Assembly: GCA_937943625.1 (NCBI GenBank)
Contig: CALEAD010000020.1
Coordinates: 1 to 64,000, forward strand
Source: an uncultured Anaerolineae bacterium
Lineage (GTDB): Bacteria; Chloroflexota; Anaerolineae; Promineifilales; Promineifilaceae
Length of the DNA: 64,000 bases
Direction of reading: 5' to 3'
Below the pieces are notes generated by a model, which was not told the origin of the DNA, searched no databases, and saw nothing but the letters and a program-made list of their open reading frames with translations. Below, in pieces: positions 41,782 to 49,221 of the stretch. A program made the position numbers and the translations under genes. Positions within the stretch are counted from its first letter, which is position 1. The number at the start of each line of letters is the position of its first letter.

Positions 41782-43635
41782 ATGACTGACTATTTTTCTT
41801 TCAAAGTCCGCCCTATCTATCTCCTGTTTGCGTCATTTTTCACGCTGGCTTTGCCCGGCCTGGCAACAGCCTGCCGCCAGGCTGAAGTAACGCCGTTGCC
41901 CATTGTAGTGACGGAAGTGGTAATCATCGAAGAACAAGAAGTGGTGGTCACACGCCTGGTCAGGCAGGTGGTGGCCGTAACAGTGACGCCTGTGCCAGAG
42001 ACAGCACAGCAAGAACCGGTGACGCTAGACCTGGGATATGTGGGTAGTTTTCCGAACGTAGACCCCCAGAAGGTGGCTGGAGACCTGGGCGGAGACTTGC
42101 TCGATAACCTTTTTGTGGGGCTGACGCGCTTTAACCACGAAACCAATCAGGTGGAGCCGGAGCTGGCGCAAAGCTGGGCCGTGAACGGCCGTGTCTGGAC
42201 ATTTACCTTACGGGATGACATCTTCTGGGTGCGCCCTGTTGTTGGTCGCTCGCTGGCAAACTGGCGCGTGGAACCTGTGCGCCCCGTAACGGCTGCCGAC
42301 GCCGTAGCGGCTATTCAGCGCATTTGCCAGCGCAGCACCGAAACTCCAGATGCCTTCATCTTCTTTATCATCGAAGGGTGTGAAGCCGTCTATCGCCAGG
42401 ACGCCCCCGACCCTGCTGCTCTGGAGCAAATAGCAGCGCGGGCGCTTGACGAGACGACGCTGGAAATAACCCTGACCCAACCCGCCAGCTACTTCCTCAC
42501 CATGACTACCATGTGGGCTTTAACCCCTATTCCGGGTGCAGAGATAGCCGCCTGGGCCGCAGAACGGCCGGTAAAAAACTGGCTAGACATCGAGCAGCTC
42601 ATGCTCAGCGGTCCCTTTGTGCCCGTGCCGGCCACCTGGGGCAGCAATCGCTTAACGCTGCAGGTGAACCCATACTGGACACTGCCGCGCCGCGGCAATG
42701 TAGAAATAGTTAACATAAACTATCTGGATTCTCAAGAGAATGCGTTCAAACTGTGGGAAGCACGCAGTTTAGATGTCAGCCCACTGCCGGCGGGCCGACG
42801 CAATGCGTTTCTCAGCCAGTTACCCACCAAGGCGCGCCTGGTGACGGAGCAGACCGTTTTTTACCTGGGCCTAAACTTTAATAGTGCCGTGTTTCGCGAG
42901 CCGGCGCTGCGGCGTGCTTTTAGCGCCGCCCTGAACCGAGAAGAGCTGGCGCGAGGGGTGTACGGCGCGCGCGCCTTGCCCATGCGTCATCTCTCACCGC
43001 CGGGGGTGCTGGGTGCGCCCCCTCTGGAGCAGACGGGCATTGGCTACAGCCCAGATTTTGCCCTGGCTCAGCTCTCCCAAAGTGGGTTTCGCTCTTGTCG
43101 CCTGCTGCCGCCTATTCGCTTTATGGTGAGTACGCTTGATTTGTCGTTGCTGCAGGCAGAGTTGGTGCGCGATATGTGGGTCAGGGAATTGGGCTGTGAC
43201 CCAGGTCAAATTGTGATTGAACAGGTTGAGTTTGGCACGCTGCTGGCAAGCACGCGCCCCGATGCCGTGAACCGGCCTGACGTGTGGGAACTGGGTTGGG
43301 CTTCTTATTACCCGGATGCGCATAACTGGTTGCACGATTTGCTGCATTGCACGGAGAGTGAAAACCGCCAGAATCGCCCCTGTTCGGAGGCAGATGAGCT
43401 GCTAACGCAGGCAACGGCCGTATTGGAACCAGAACAGCGCGCAGCCATCTATCGGCGTGTCGAGAATCTCTTTTTTGGCGAAAATGGCGAAGTACCGCTC
43501 ATTCCGCTCTACGTGCGCGGCAATTATGTGCTGGTACAAAACTGGCTGACCTACACGCCGGCGATTTTTGGCGGCGAGCAGTTTGATACGTATCTGATTG
43601 ATGTGGACCTGAAGCGTTTGCAACGGAGTCGTTAA
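41782..43635 (+). CDS. ABC transporter substrate-binding lipoprotein, peptide/nickel family
   Basis: The 617-residue protein is an SBP_bac_5 type binding protein. The leader ends LATAC (Cys31), making it a lipoprotein. After a Val/Thr-rich linker come DLGYVGSFPNVDPQKVAGDLGGDLLDNLFVGLTRFNHETNQVEPELAQSWAVNGRVWTFTLRD, and ELGWASYYPDAHNWLHDLLHC near the end, all family patterns. VEPELAQSW is the family signature. It would bind oligopeptides or other small solutes outside the cell. No permease or ATPase gene is adjacent, so its transporter is elsewhere. The next gene, rsmG, starts 7 bp downstream of the stop. Confidence 0.88.
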   Translation: MTDYFSFKVRPIYLLFASFFTLALPGLATACRQAEVTPLPIVVTEVVIIEEQEVVVTRLVRQVVAVTVTPVPETAQQEPVTLDLGYVGSFPNVDPQKVAGDLGGDLLDNLFVGLTRFNHETNQVEPELAQSWAVNGRVWTFTLRDDIFWVRPVVGRSLANWRVEPVRPVTAADAVAAIQRICQRSTETPDAFIFFIIEGCEAVYRQDAPDPAALEQIAARALDETTLEITLTQPASYFLTMTTMWALTPIPGAEIAAWAAERPVKNWLDIEQLMLSGPFVPVPATWGSNRLTLQVNPYWTLPRRGNVEIVNINYLDSQENAFKLWEARSLDVSPLPAGRRNAFLSQLPTKARLVTEQTVFYLGLNFNSAVFREPALRRAFSAALNREELARGVYGARALPMRHLSPPGVLGAPPLEQTGIGYSPDFALAQLSQSGFRSCRLLPPIRFMVSTLDLSLLQAELVRDMWVRELGCDPGQIVIEQVEFGTLLASTRPDAVNRPDVWELGWASYYPDAHNWLHDLLHCTESENRQNRPCSEADELLTQATAVLEPEQRAAIYRRVENLFFGENGEVPLIPLYVRGNYVLVQNWLTYTPAIFGGEQFDTYLIDVDLKRLQRSR

Positions 43636-43642
43636 CGGCCGT

Positions 43643-44362
43643 ATGTCTGAACTCTCCCCTCTTTTCTTAAACACCCTGGCGCAGTGGGGACTGTCTCTGC
43701 AAAGGGCACAGCAGGAAAAGCTGCGCCATTACCTGGCGCTGCTGCTGACCTGGAATGAGCGGCTGAACCTGACCGCCATTCGTGACCCACAGCAGATGCA
43801 AATTCGCCACTTTCTGGACGCACTGAGCTGTGTACAGGTGACAGGAGACCTGAACGGCCGTTCGCTAATAGACGTGGGTGCTGGCGCGGGCTTCCCGGGG
43901 TTGCCCCTGAAAATTGCTTTTCCTGATTTGCACCTGACGCTGGTGGAAAGCGTGAGCAAAAAAGCCAATTTCCTCACAATGGTGGCCACTGAACTAGGGC
44001 TGCGCGGTGTGGCAGTTCTGGCGGAACGCGCCGAAGTGGTGGGGCAGCAGCCGCTACACCGCGAACAGTATGATTGGGCGGCGGCGCGTGCGGTGGCCGA
44101 CTTGCGCGTGTTACTAGAGTATCTGCTGCCGCTGTGCCACGTGGGAGGCAGCGCCCTGGCGCAAAAAGGACCGGCAGCAGCACAGGAAGTAGAGGTGGCG
44201 CGCGCGGCGTTAGCTGCCCTGGGTGGGGGCGCGCCTGTGCTGCACCCTGTGCAGCTACCACAGCAAGAGCATCTGCATTACCTGGTAACGATTCCGAAGG
44301 TGAAAGAAACCCCGGCGATCTATCCGCGTCGCACGGGCGTACCGGGGAAACGGCCGTTGTAG
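43643..44362 (+). CDS. rsmG: 16S rRNA (guanine527-N7)-methyltransferase
   Basis: The 239-residue protein matches RsmG/GidB. YLALLLTWNERLNLTAIRDPQQMQIRHFLDAL is the N-terminal signature, and LIDVGAGAGFPGLPLKIAFPDLHLTLVESVSKKANFL is the SAM-binding region. WAAARAVADLRVLLEYLLPLCHVGG and the YPRRTGVPGKRPL tail are typical. It methylates N7 of G527 near the decoding site; loss gives low-level streptomycin resistance. It follows the binding-protein gene by 7 bp and may be cotranscribed. An AACGGCCGTT copy in its 5' half is flanked by G and C, so it also matches the LexA box consensus (43852-43863). Confidence 0.95.
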   Translation: MSELSPLFLNTLAQWGLSLQRAQQEKLRHYLALLLTWNERLNLTAIRDPQQMQIRHFLDALSCVQVTGDLNGRSLIDVGAGAGFPGLPLKIAFPDLHLTLVESVSKKANFLTMVATELGLRGVAVLAERAEVVGQQPLHREQYDWAAARAVADLRVLLEYLLPLCHVGGSALAQKGPAAAQEVEVARAALAALGGGAPVLHPVQLPQQEHLHYLVTIPKVKETPAIYPRRTGVPGKRPL

Positions 44363-44363
44363 A

Positions 44364-44388
44364 TAATGACCGCCGACCGCCGCCTGTA
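44364..44388. repeat. Family-1 repeat, half copy
   Basis: TAATGACCGCCGACCGCCGC lies directly after the rsmG stop and is followed by a family-2 copy at 44427-44492, the same pairing as at 5247/5328 and 62402/62460. Confidence 0.5.
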
Positions 44389-44426
44389 AGTGTAGCCCGG
44401 GTTGCCAAACCTGGTTGGTGTGCGCA

Positions 44427-44492
44427 GGTTTGGCAACCTGCGTTACGGCTTCATTTGTGGTGGTGTGCCGCCGTTCATGAAAGCTCCTTTCG
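44427..44492. repeat. Family-2 dispersed repeat
   Basis: CAACCTGCGTTACGGCTTCA then TTTGTGGTGGTGTGCC and CGTTCATGAAAG. It runs into the end of the cyclase gene, whose stop is at 44475-44477, so the last codons of that gene come from repeat DNA. Confidence 0.6.
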
Positions 44493-46457
44493 TAAAGGAG
44501 GGCGCACAATTTGCGCACGATAAACAGTTTGCGGCGTGCTAATCCCTTTCAGCATCACCTTTTCCACGCGCTCAAAGGGAATGTATTCCAGGAGGCCTGT
44601 GGAGCGCTTTTGCAGCACCTGGTAAATAGATTCGGAGATAATAATTTGCCCATCTTCCGCTTTCTCTACCAGGCGGTGTGCTTTGTTCATCGCCTCGCCC
44701 ACCATGCGGAAGCTCATGCGCGACTCTGCGCCCACGTTCCCCACCACCACTTCACCCATATCTATGCCAATGCCCAGGCCTAATTCGCTACCGGCGCGCT
44801 CATACCAGGTCTGGCGTAGTTGGTTAAAACGGTGCTGCATGGTCAGCGCTGTCTTCACTGAGAGATAGTGGGCGTTGGGTTGGTCAAAGGGAGCATTAAA
44901 GCCAACCAGCAGTTCGTCGGCCGTTAGCTCAAACACCGTTCCTTCATTTTCCAGCGCTATCTCCATCATGTTGGTGAAGAATTCGTTGAGCTGGGCAATG
45001 GCTTCGTCTGGCTCAACTTTCATGATCATGCCGCCTGTCCAGTTACGCAGGTCGGCAAACATCACGACGGCATGTCGTCGTTCGCGCCGCGAAAGCAGGC
45101 CAGGTTCATGGGAGAGAACGTGTTCAACCAGTTTTGGCCCCATGTAGCGGGAGAACGTTTCCTTCACGCGCTGCTTTTCTTTGCGCTCTTGTTCCAGGCG
45201 CATCGCCTCAATGCGCTTAAACTCGGTAACATCTTGCATAACGGCAGCGTAACCTACACCCTGGATGGGAGAAATGCTGGCGTAGAGCACACGGCCGTTT
45301 CTCAGGCTGATTTCTTGTGGCTCTTTCTGCACCGATGCTTGCTGGAACAGCGGCATTAACACGCGCAACTCCGGCACTTGGCGGATAGAGCGTCCTTTGA
45401 CCTCGGCGGCGCGCAATTGAAAGAGGCGTTCTGCCGATTGATTAAATAAAGAGATGTGCCAACTTTCGTCTGTGGTGAGAATGGCTTCTGAGGATTGCGC
45501 CAGCACCGCTTCTAGTTTGCGCCGCTCTTCGTTCACCTGGGTGAAGAGATAGGCGTTTTCGATGGCGGCCGTGGCCTGGGCGCCTATTGTTTCCAGCAGC
45601 GCCAGGTGTTCTGGCGTAAAGTAGCCCTCTTCAGGATGATTGAGAATGAGCACGCCAACCGGCCGTTCAGCGGTGAAGAGAGGCACGCCAATGGCAGAGC
45701 CTGTTTCGTTTGGGCTATCGGGCAGGATAATCCAGCGCGGATCGTTATTGATGTCTACGATGATGTCGCCGCGTCGGTTCTCAATCAGCCAGCCGCCCAG
45801 CCCGCGTGTCATCACGTCGAGGCTGACGCGACTGGAAATAGTCAGCTCAGACCCGGCGCGAATAAGGTACTTTGTGGTTACATCGCGAGATTCATCCAAA
45901 AGCATGATGTTGCCCTTGGTGGCGCCAACGGCCATTTGCGTTTGAATGATAATCTCCGACATGGTGGCGTCCAGGTCTAGCTTGTTGCTGATGCCACGAC
46001 TGATGTGGTAGAGCAGCTGTAGGCGGTTGCGTTCTTCTTGCAGCCGCTGGCGCGCATGTTTGAGCTGAATCAGCGTGCGCACGCGCACCAGCAACTCCTC
46101 GCGCACGTGCGGTCGCGAGAGAAACTCGTCCGCACCAGCCGAGATGCCCTCGATGCGGTACTGCGTTTCGCGTAGCGCAGTGACCATGATGACAGGAATG
46201 AGGTGGGTGCGTGGCTCCTTTTTCAAGGCCTGGCACACCTCAAAGCCGTTGATGTCTGGCATCATCACGTCGAGGAGGATAATGTCTGGGTCATGCTGCT
46301 GTGCCATTTCGATCCCTTCAAATCCGCCACGGGCTTGCAGGATTTTGTATCCCTCCATGCTGAGTTGGGAAGTCAAAAGCAACCGGTTTTCGGCGTTATC
46401 ATCCACAATGAGCACAGTTGACTTTTCGGGTTTGGGGTGATCTTTGTTGTTTGTCAT
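44475..46457 (-). CDS. Response regulator with GAF, PAS and class III nucleotidyl cyclase domains
   Basis: The 660-residue protein has a receiver domain (VLIVDDNAENRLL, Asp in IILLDVMMPDINGFE), a GAF domain at about 150-300 and a PAS domain at about 310-425. The C-terminal cyclase at about 460-625 shows the metal Asp in VVMFADLRNWTGG, a second Asp in FELTADELLVGF, and the Asn and Arg transition-state residues in AMNKAHRL. Two substrate-specifying positions differ from adenylate cyclase: the usual Lys is Glu, as in guanylate cyclases, and the usual Asp is Ser. It may make cGMP, cAMP poorly, or neither. It lies 54 bp downstream of recF on the same strand. Confidence 0.88.
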   Translation of the reverse strand: MTNNKDHPKPEKSTVLIVDDNAENRLLLTSQLSMEGYKILQARGGFEGIEMAQQHDPDIILLDVMMPDINGFEVCQALKKEPRTHLIPVIMVTALRETQYRIEGISAGADEFLSRPHVREELLVRVRTLIQLKHARQRLQEERNRLQLLYHISRGISNKLDLDATMSEIIIQTQMAVGATKGNIMLLDESRDVTTKYLIRAGSELTISSRVSLDVMTRGLGGWLIENRRGDIIVDINNDPRWIILPDSPNETGSAIGVPLFTAERPVGVLILNHPEEGYFTPEHLALLETIGAQATAAIENAYLFTQVNEERRKLEAVLAQSSEAILTTDESWHISLFNQSAERLFQLRAAEVKGRSIRQVPELRVLMPLFQQASVQKEPQEISLRNGRVLYASISPIQGVGYAAVMQDVTEFKRIEAMRLEQERKEKQRVKETFSRYMGPKLVEHVLSHEPGLLSRRERRHAVVMFADLRNWTGGMIMKVEPDEAIAQLNEFFTNMMEIALENEGTVFELTADELLVGFNAPFDQPNAHYLSVKTALTMQHRFNQLRQTWYERAGSELGLGIGIDMGEVVVGNVGAESRMSFRMVGEAMNKAHRLVEKAEDGQIIISESIYQVLQKRSTGLLEYIPFERVEKVMLKGISTPQTVYRAQIVRPPLRKELS

Positions 46458-46511
46458 GCGCTTTTCTGAAAGTTACAAAATGCAGCCGGTGATGGGTGGA
46501 ATAGGAATGGT

Positions 46512-47744
46512 TTAACTGATGGGATCAGATGATGTCAGTACACGGCCGTTCTGCACTGCCAAAGAGGTGGCCTGGCGCAGAAAATCGGCCGTAAACATGC
46601 CGGGGTCGGTTGCCGTCAGCAGCGCCTGTGCGGCTTGCTTGACATAATAAAGCAACAGGGAGCGCCGCTGCGCATCCAATTCGGCGACGACCTCGTCAAG
46701 CAGCAAAACGGGTGTTTCTTGAGTGACCTGCGTCATCCACTGAATTTCTGCCATTTTTAAGGAAAGGATGGCACTGCGCTGCTGTCCGCGTGAACCGTAG
46801 TGGCCGAGATGACGGCCGTTCACCTCCAGCAGCCAATCATCCCGATGGGGGCCAACACTGCTGACGCCGCGAGCAATGTCCTGGGGGACGGCCGTTTGCA
46901 GTTCCCTGGTAAAACGGGTGCGAATCGCTTCCTGGTCTATCCCCCCCATTTGCAGCCAGCTTCCCAGCTCTGCCAGAGGCTCTGCCACGCCATTGCGCCG
47001 TTGCCCATTTCCCAGCAAACGCGGCAAATAATGCAGCCTGATGGATTCCACCCCATCTGTAAGCGACTCGTAGTGGATGCGCTGCGCTTCGCGTCCCATT
47101 TCCTGGCAAAATAGCGCCCGGCGGGCAAAAATCAGACTGCCCCAATGCACCAGCTTTTCATCATAAATGGGCAGCAGCTCTTTGCTGCTTTGTCCTTCGG
47201 CCAGTTGACGCAACAACGCATTGCGTTGCTCCAACAGCTTATTGTACTGAGAGAGCGCCTGGCAGTAAATAGCATCCACCTGACAGAGTGTGATATCCAG
47301 ATAGCGCCTTCGCTGGCTAGGCGTGCCGGTGACAAGCTGGATGTCTTCGGGCAAAAACAGCACCACGCGCAGATTGCCCAGAAAGTCCATCAGGCGCACC
47401 TTTCGCCGGTTGATTAACGCTTCGCGACGAAAGCTGGACTGCCCCAATTTTTGCTCTTTAATCAGGCGTATTTCTAGCTGCCGCTCTTCTCCCTGGGCGA
47501 CCACACTGGCTGTCAGACGGCCGACCACAATTGGTTGTGTTGGGTCATCCGCATCCCAATTGAGCAGTTGTTGCTCTTGCTCGGCGTGAGGGGAGCGGGT
47601 GGTCGCTAAATAGTAAATGGCTTCCAGGAGGTTGGTTTTGCCCTGGGCATTGCTGCCATACAGCAACGTAGAGCCGGGGGAGAGATCAAGCTCTAAACGG
47701 CCGTAATTCCGATAATTAGTCAACGACAGATGGCGAACATACAT
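46512..47744 (-). CDS. recF: DNA replication/repair protein RecF
   Basis: The 410-residue protein begins MYVRHLSLTNYRNYGRLELDL. Walker A is YGSNAQGKTNLLEAIYYL, the RecF/SMC signature region is GHYGSRGQQRSAILSLKMAE and Walker B is PVLLLDEVVAELD. It loads RecA on gapped DNA. RecF genes usually sit with dnaA and dnaN; neither is present here, so the classic origin cluster is broken up. The downstream neighbour is the cyclase regulator. AGGA lies 12 nt before the ATG. Confidence 0.95.
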   Translation of the reverse strand: MYVRHLSLTNYRNYGRLELDLSPGSTLLYGSNAQGKTNLLEAIYYLATTRSPHAEQEQQLLNWDADDPTQPIVVGRLTASVVAQGEERQLEIRLIKEQKLGQSSFRREALINRRKVRLMDFLGNLRVVLFLPEDIQLVTGTPSQRRRYLDITLCQVDAIYCQALSQYNKLLEQRNALLRQLAEGQSSKELLPIYDEKLVHWGSLIFARRALFCQEMGREAQRIHYESLTDGVESIRLHYLPRLLGNGQRRNGVAEPLAELGSWLQMGGIDQEAIRTRFTRELQTAVPQDIARGVSSVGPHRDDWLLEVNGRHLGHYGSRGQQRSAILSLKMAEIQWMTQVTQETPVLLLDEVVAELDAQRRSLLLYYVKQAAQALLTATDPGMFTADFLRQATSLAVQNGRVLTSSDPIS

Positions 47745-47874
47745 GAAAATTCAATTTCCTGCTTGCATCACGCAGCCACATTTTAGCAAAATCTTGACCA
47801 CCCGGCAGGTTCTCTGGCGCCTGCGGGTATCTTGCATGTAGCAATTCTCGGCATAGTGCAAGCGATCTTTACAA

Positions 47875-47952
47875 TTTGACCGCCGACTACCAACCGCTGA
47901 CCGCGATTTTGCCAGTCATGGGCGGTCTGGTGTCGGTCGTCTGCGGTCAAGT
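47875..47952. repeat. Family-1 dispersed inverted repeat, complete
   Basis: TTTGACCGCCGACTACCAAC opens it and GTCGGTCGTCTGCGGTCAA closes it. The central part holds GCTGACCGCGA and GGGCGGTCTGG, so inner arms also pair. Confidence 0.7.
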
Positions 47953-48141
47953 CAATGCCCTGGATTGAGCGTTGCTGAACTGCGGAAGAAACTGGTTGCG
48001 ATGCCCTCTACTCCATGCTATGCTATGCGCTATGCCTGCATTTCCTAAGCGCGCCTAAATTTTGCCAATAGCGTGTGGGTTTTTGGCCCGACAGCGCAAG
48101 CAAGGCCGTATTTGCAGATATTTCAGTTGTGTTCATCTCGT

Positions 48142-48172
48142 TGGTCGGTTGTCGGCCGTTCGCGGTCATTTT
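48142..48172. repeat. Family-1 repeat, half copy abutting a ribosome site
   Basis: GGTCGGTTGTCGGCCGTTCG then CGGTCATTTTC is followed at once by ACAGGAGTTCTTCC and the ATG of the peptidase gene, so the repeat end supplies the mRNA leader. Confidence 0.6.
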
Positions 48173-48187
48173 CACAGGAGTTCTTCC

Positions 48188-49060
48188 ATGCCAGAAACCG
48201 GTATCCCTACTCGTTCGCCGCTCACCCTGATTTTGATTGCCCTCTTAGTGATTGTGCTTCCCCTGGGAATAGGCCTTTTTGCTGCTCCCCGGCTAGTCGC
48301 ACAACCCAAAATTGGCATCATTCGTCTGAACTACGATATTTTTAGCAGCACGGCCTATGAAGTTACAGAGCAGCTAAAATACGCGCAGGAGAACGACATC
48401 AAATCGGTAGTGTTGATCATCAATAGCCCTGGCGGATCGGCGGCCTTTAGCGAGGAGCTGTACCTGGCGGTACTAAACGCGCGGCAGCACATGCCCATCG
48501 TCGCCAGCATTGATTTGCTGGCAGCCAGTGGCGCTTATTACATGGCCGCTGCCGCAAACGAAATTTACGCCAAACCTACCTCCGGTGTTGGCAGCGTGGG
48601 TGTTATTGCTTTTTTGCCTACCGGAGTTTTCATTGAAGAAGATTTACTGACGACTGGCCCCTACAAGGCGTTTGGCGGCACGCGCGATGGTTCGGTGCGG
48701 CAGATTGAGCGCGCCAAATTCGCTTTTCTGGAGGCAGTGGCGATTGGGCGCGGTGACCGCCTGAAAATCAGCTTGGCTGATCTATCGCGTGCAGAAATTT
48801 ATACAGGTGTGCAGGCGTGGGAGTACGGCCTGGTAGATGACCTGATCTCCACAGAAGAGGCGATTCGCCGCGCCGCCGAGATGGCCGGGGTGCGGAATTA
48901 CGAGGTGGTTGAGCTTTATCCGCTGACGTTTGGCCAGGGAACCAATTACTTTTTTGGTGCGTATCAGCCGCAGCCGATTGATATGCATAGGCTGTGGCAG
49001 CCACCCACTGATTGGCCGGCGGGTTTGTACTATCGGCACGTTGTGCCGGCGGGACAGTAG
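48188..49060 (+). CDS. Signal peptide peptidase SppA-like S49 serine protease
   Basis: The 290-residue protein has one N-terminal membrane segment (LTLILIALLVIVLPLGIGLFA). SVVLIINSPGGSAAFSEELY and IDLLAASGAYYMAAAANEIYAKPTSGVGSVGV carry the catalytic Ser (in ASGAYY), and TTGPYKAFGGTRDG supplies the Lys of the Ser-Lys dyad. This fits the short, single-domain SppA of Gram-positive type, with the active site outside the membrane cutting remnant signal peptides. An AGGAG sits 9 nt before this ATG, which makes it a better start than the upstream in-frame ATG at 48062. The C-terminus is longer than usual (YPLTFGQGTNYFFGAY onward). Confidence 0.88.
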   Translation: MPETGIPTRSPLTLILIALLVIVLPLGIGLFAAPRLVAQPKIGIIRLNYDIFSSTAYEVTEQLKYAQENDIKSVVLIINSPGGSAAFSEELYLAVLNARQHMPIVASIDLLAASGAYYMAAAANEIYAKPTSGVGSVGVIAFLPTGVFIEEDLLTTGPYKAFGGTRDGSVRQIERAKFAFLEAVAIGRGDRLKISLADLSRAEIYTGVQAWEYGLVDDLISTEEAIRRAAEMAGVRNYEVVELYPLTFGQGTNYFFGAYQPQPIDMHRLWQPPTDWPAGLYYRHVVPAGQ

Positions 49061-49159
49061 GCATCAGGATGAAGGATGAAGGATGAGAAAGGCGTCTTTG
49101 CCGTCTAGAGCTAGAGTAAAGGGTTTGTTAGGTGAATGTTTTTCTGGCTCTGGCTCTAC

Positions 49160-49206
49160 TTTTTTAATGGTGGTGTCCCCATTCATGAAGTCCCCCTTAC
49201 TTAAAG
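49160..49206. repeat. Family-2 dispersed repeat, 3' half
   Basis: AATGGTGGTGTCCCCATTCA then TGAAGTCCCCCTTACTTAAAGG matches the GGTGTGCC...TTCATGAA part of other copies. It lies just upstream of the ribosome site of the 877-residue protein. Confidence 0.5.
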
Positions 49207-49221
49207 GCAAGGTGATCAGAC

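Larger units (their letters stand above)
47745..48187. other. Divergent intergenic region with two family-1 repeats
   Basis: No gene is seen in these 443 bp between recF and the S49 peptidase gene. A complete family-1 inverted repeat occupies about 47875-47952, a half copy 48142-48172, and short GCTATG iterations lie near 48018-48036. An open frame from 48062 is only an upstream extension of the peptidase. Confidence 0.6.

Noticed and set aside
46512-47744. A replication origin near recF or rpmH
   Set aside because: dnaA and dnaN are absent, and I saw no cluster of TTATCCACA-type DnaA boxes; only a weak match (TGTGTATAC) near 41583.
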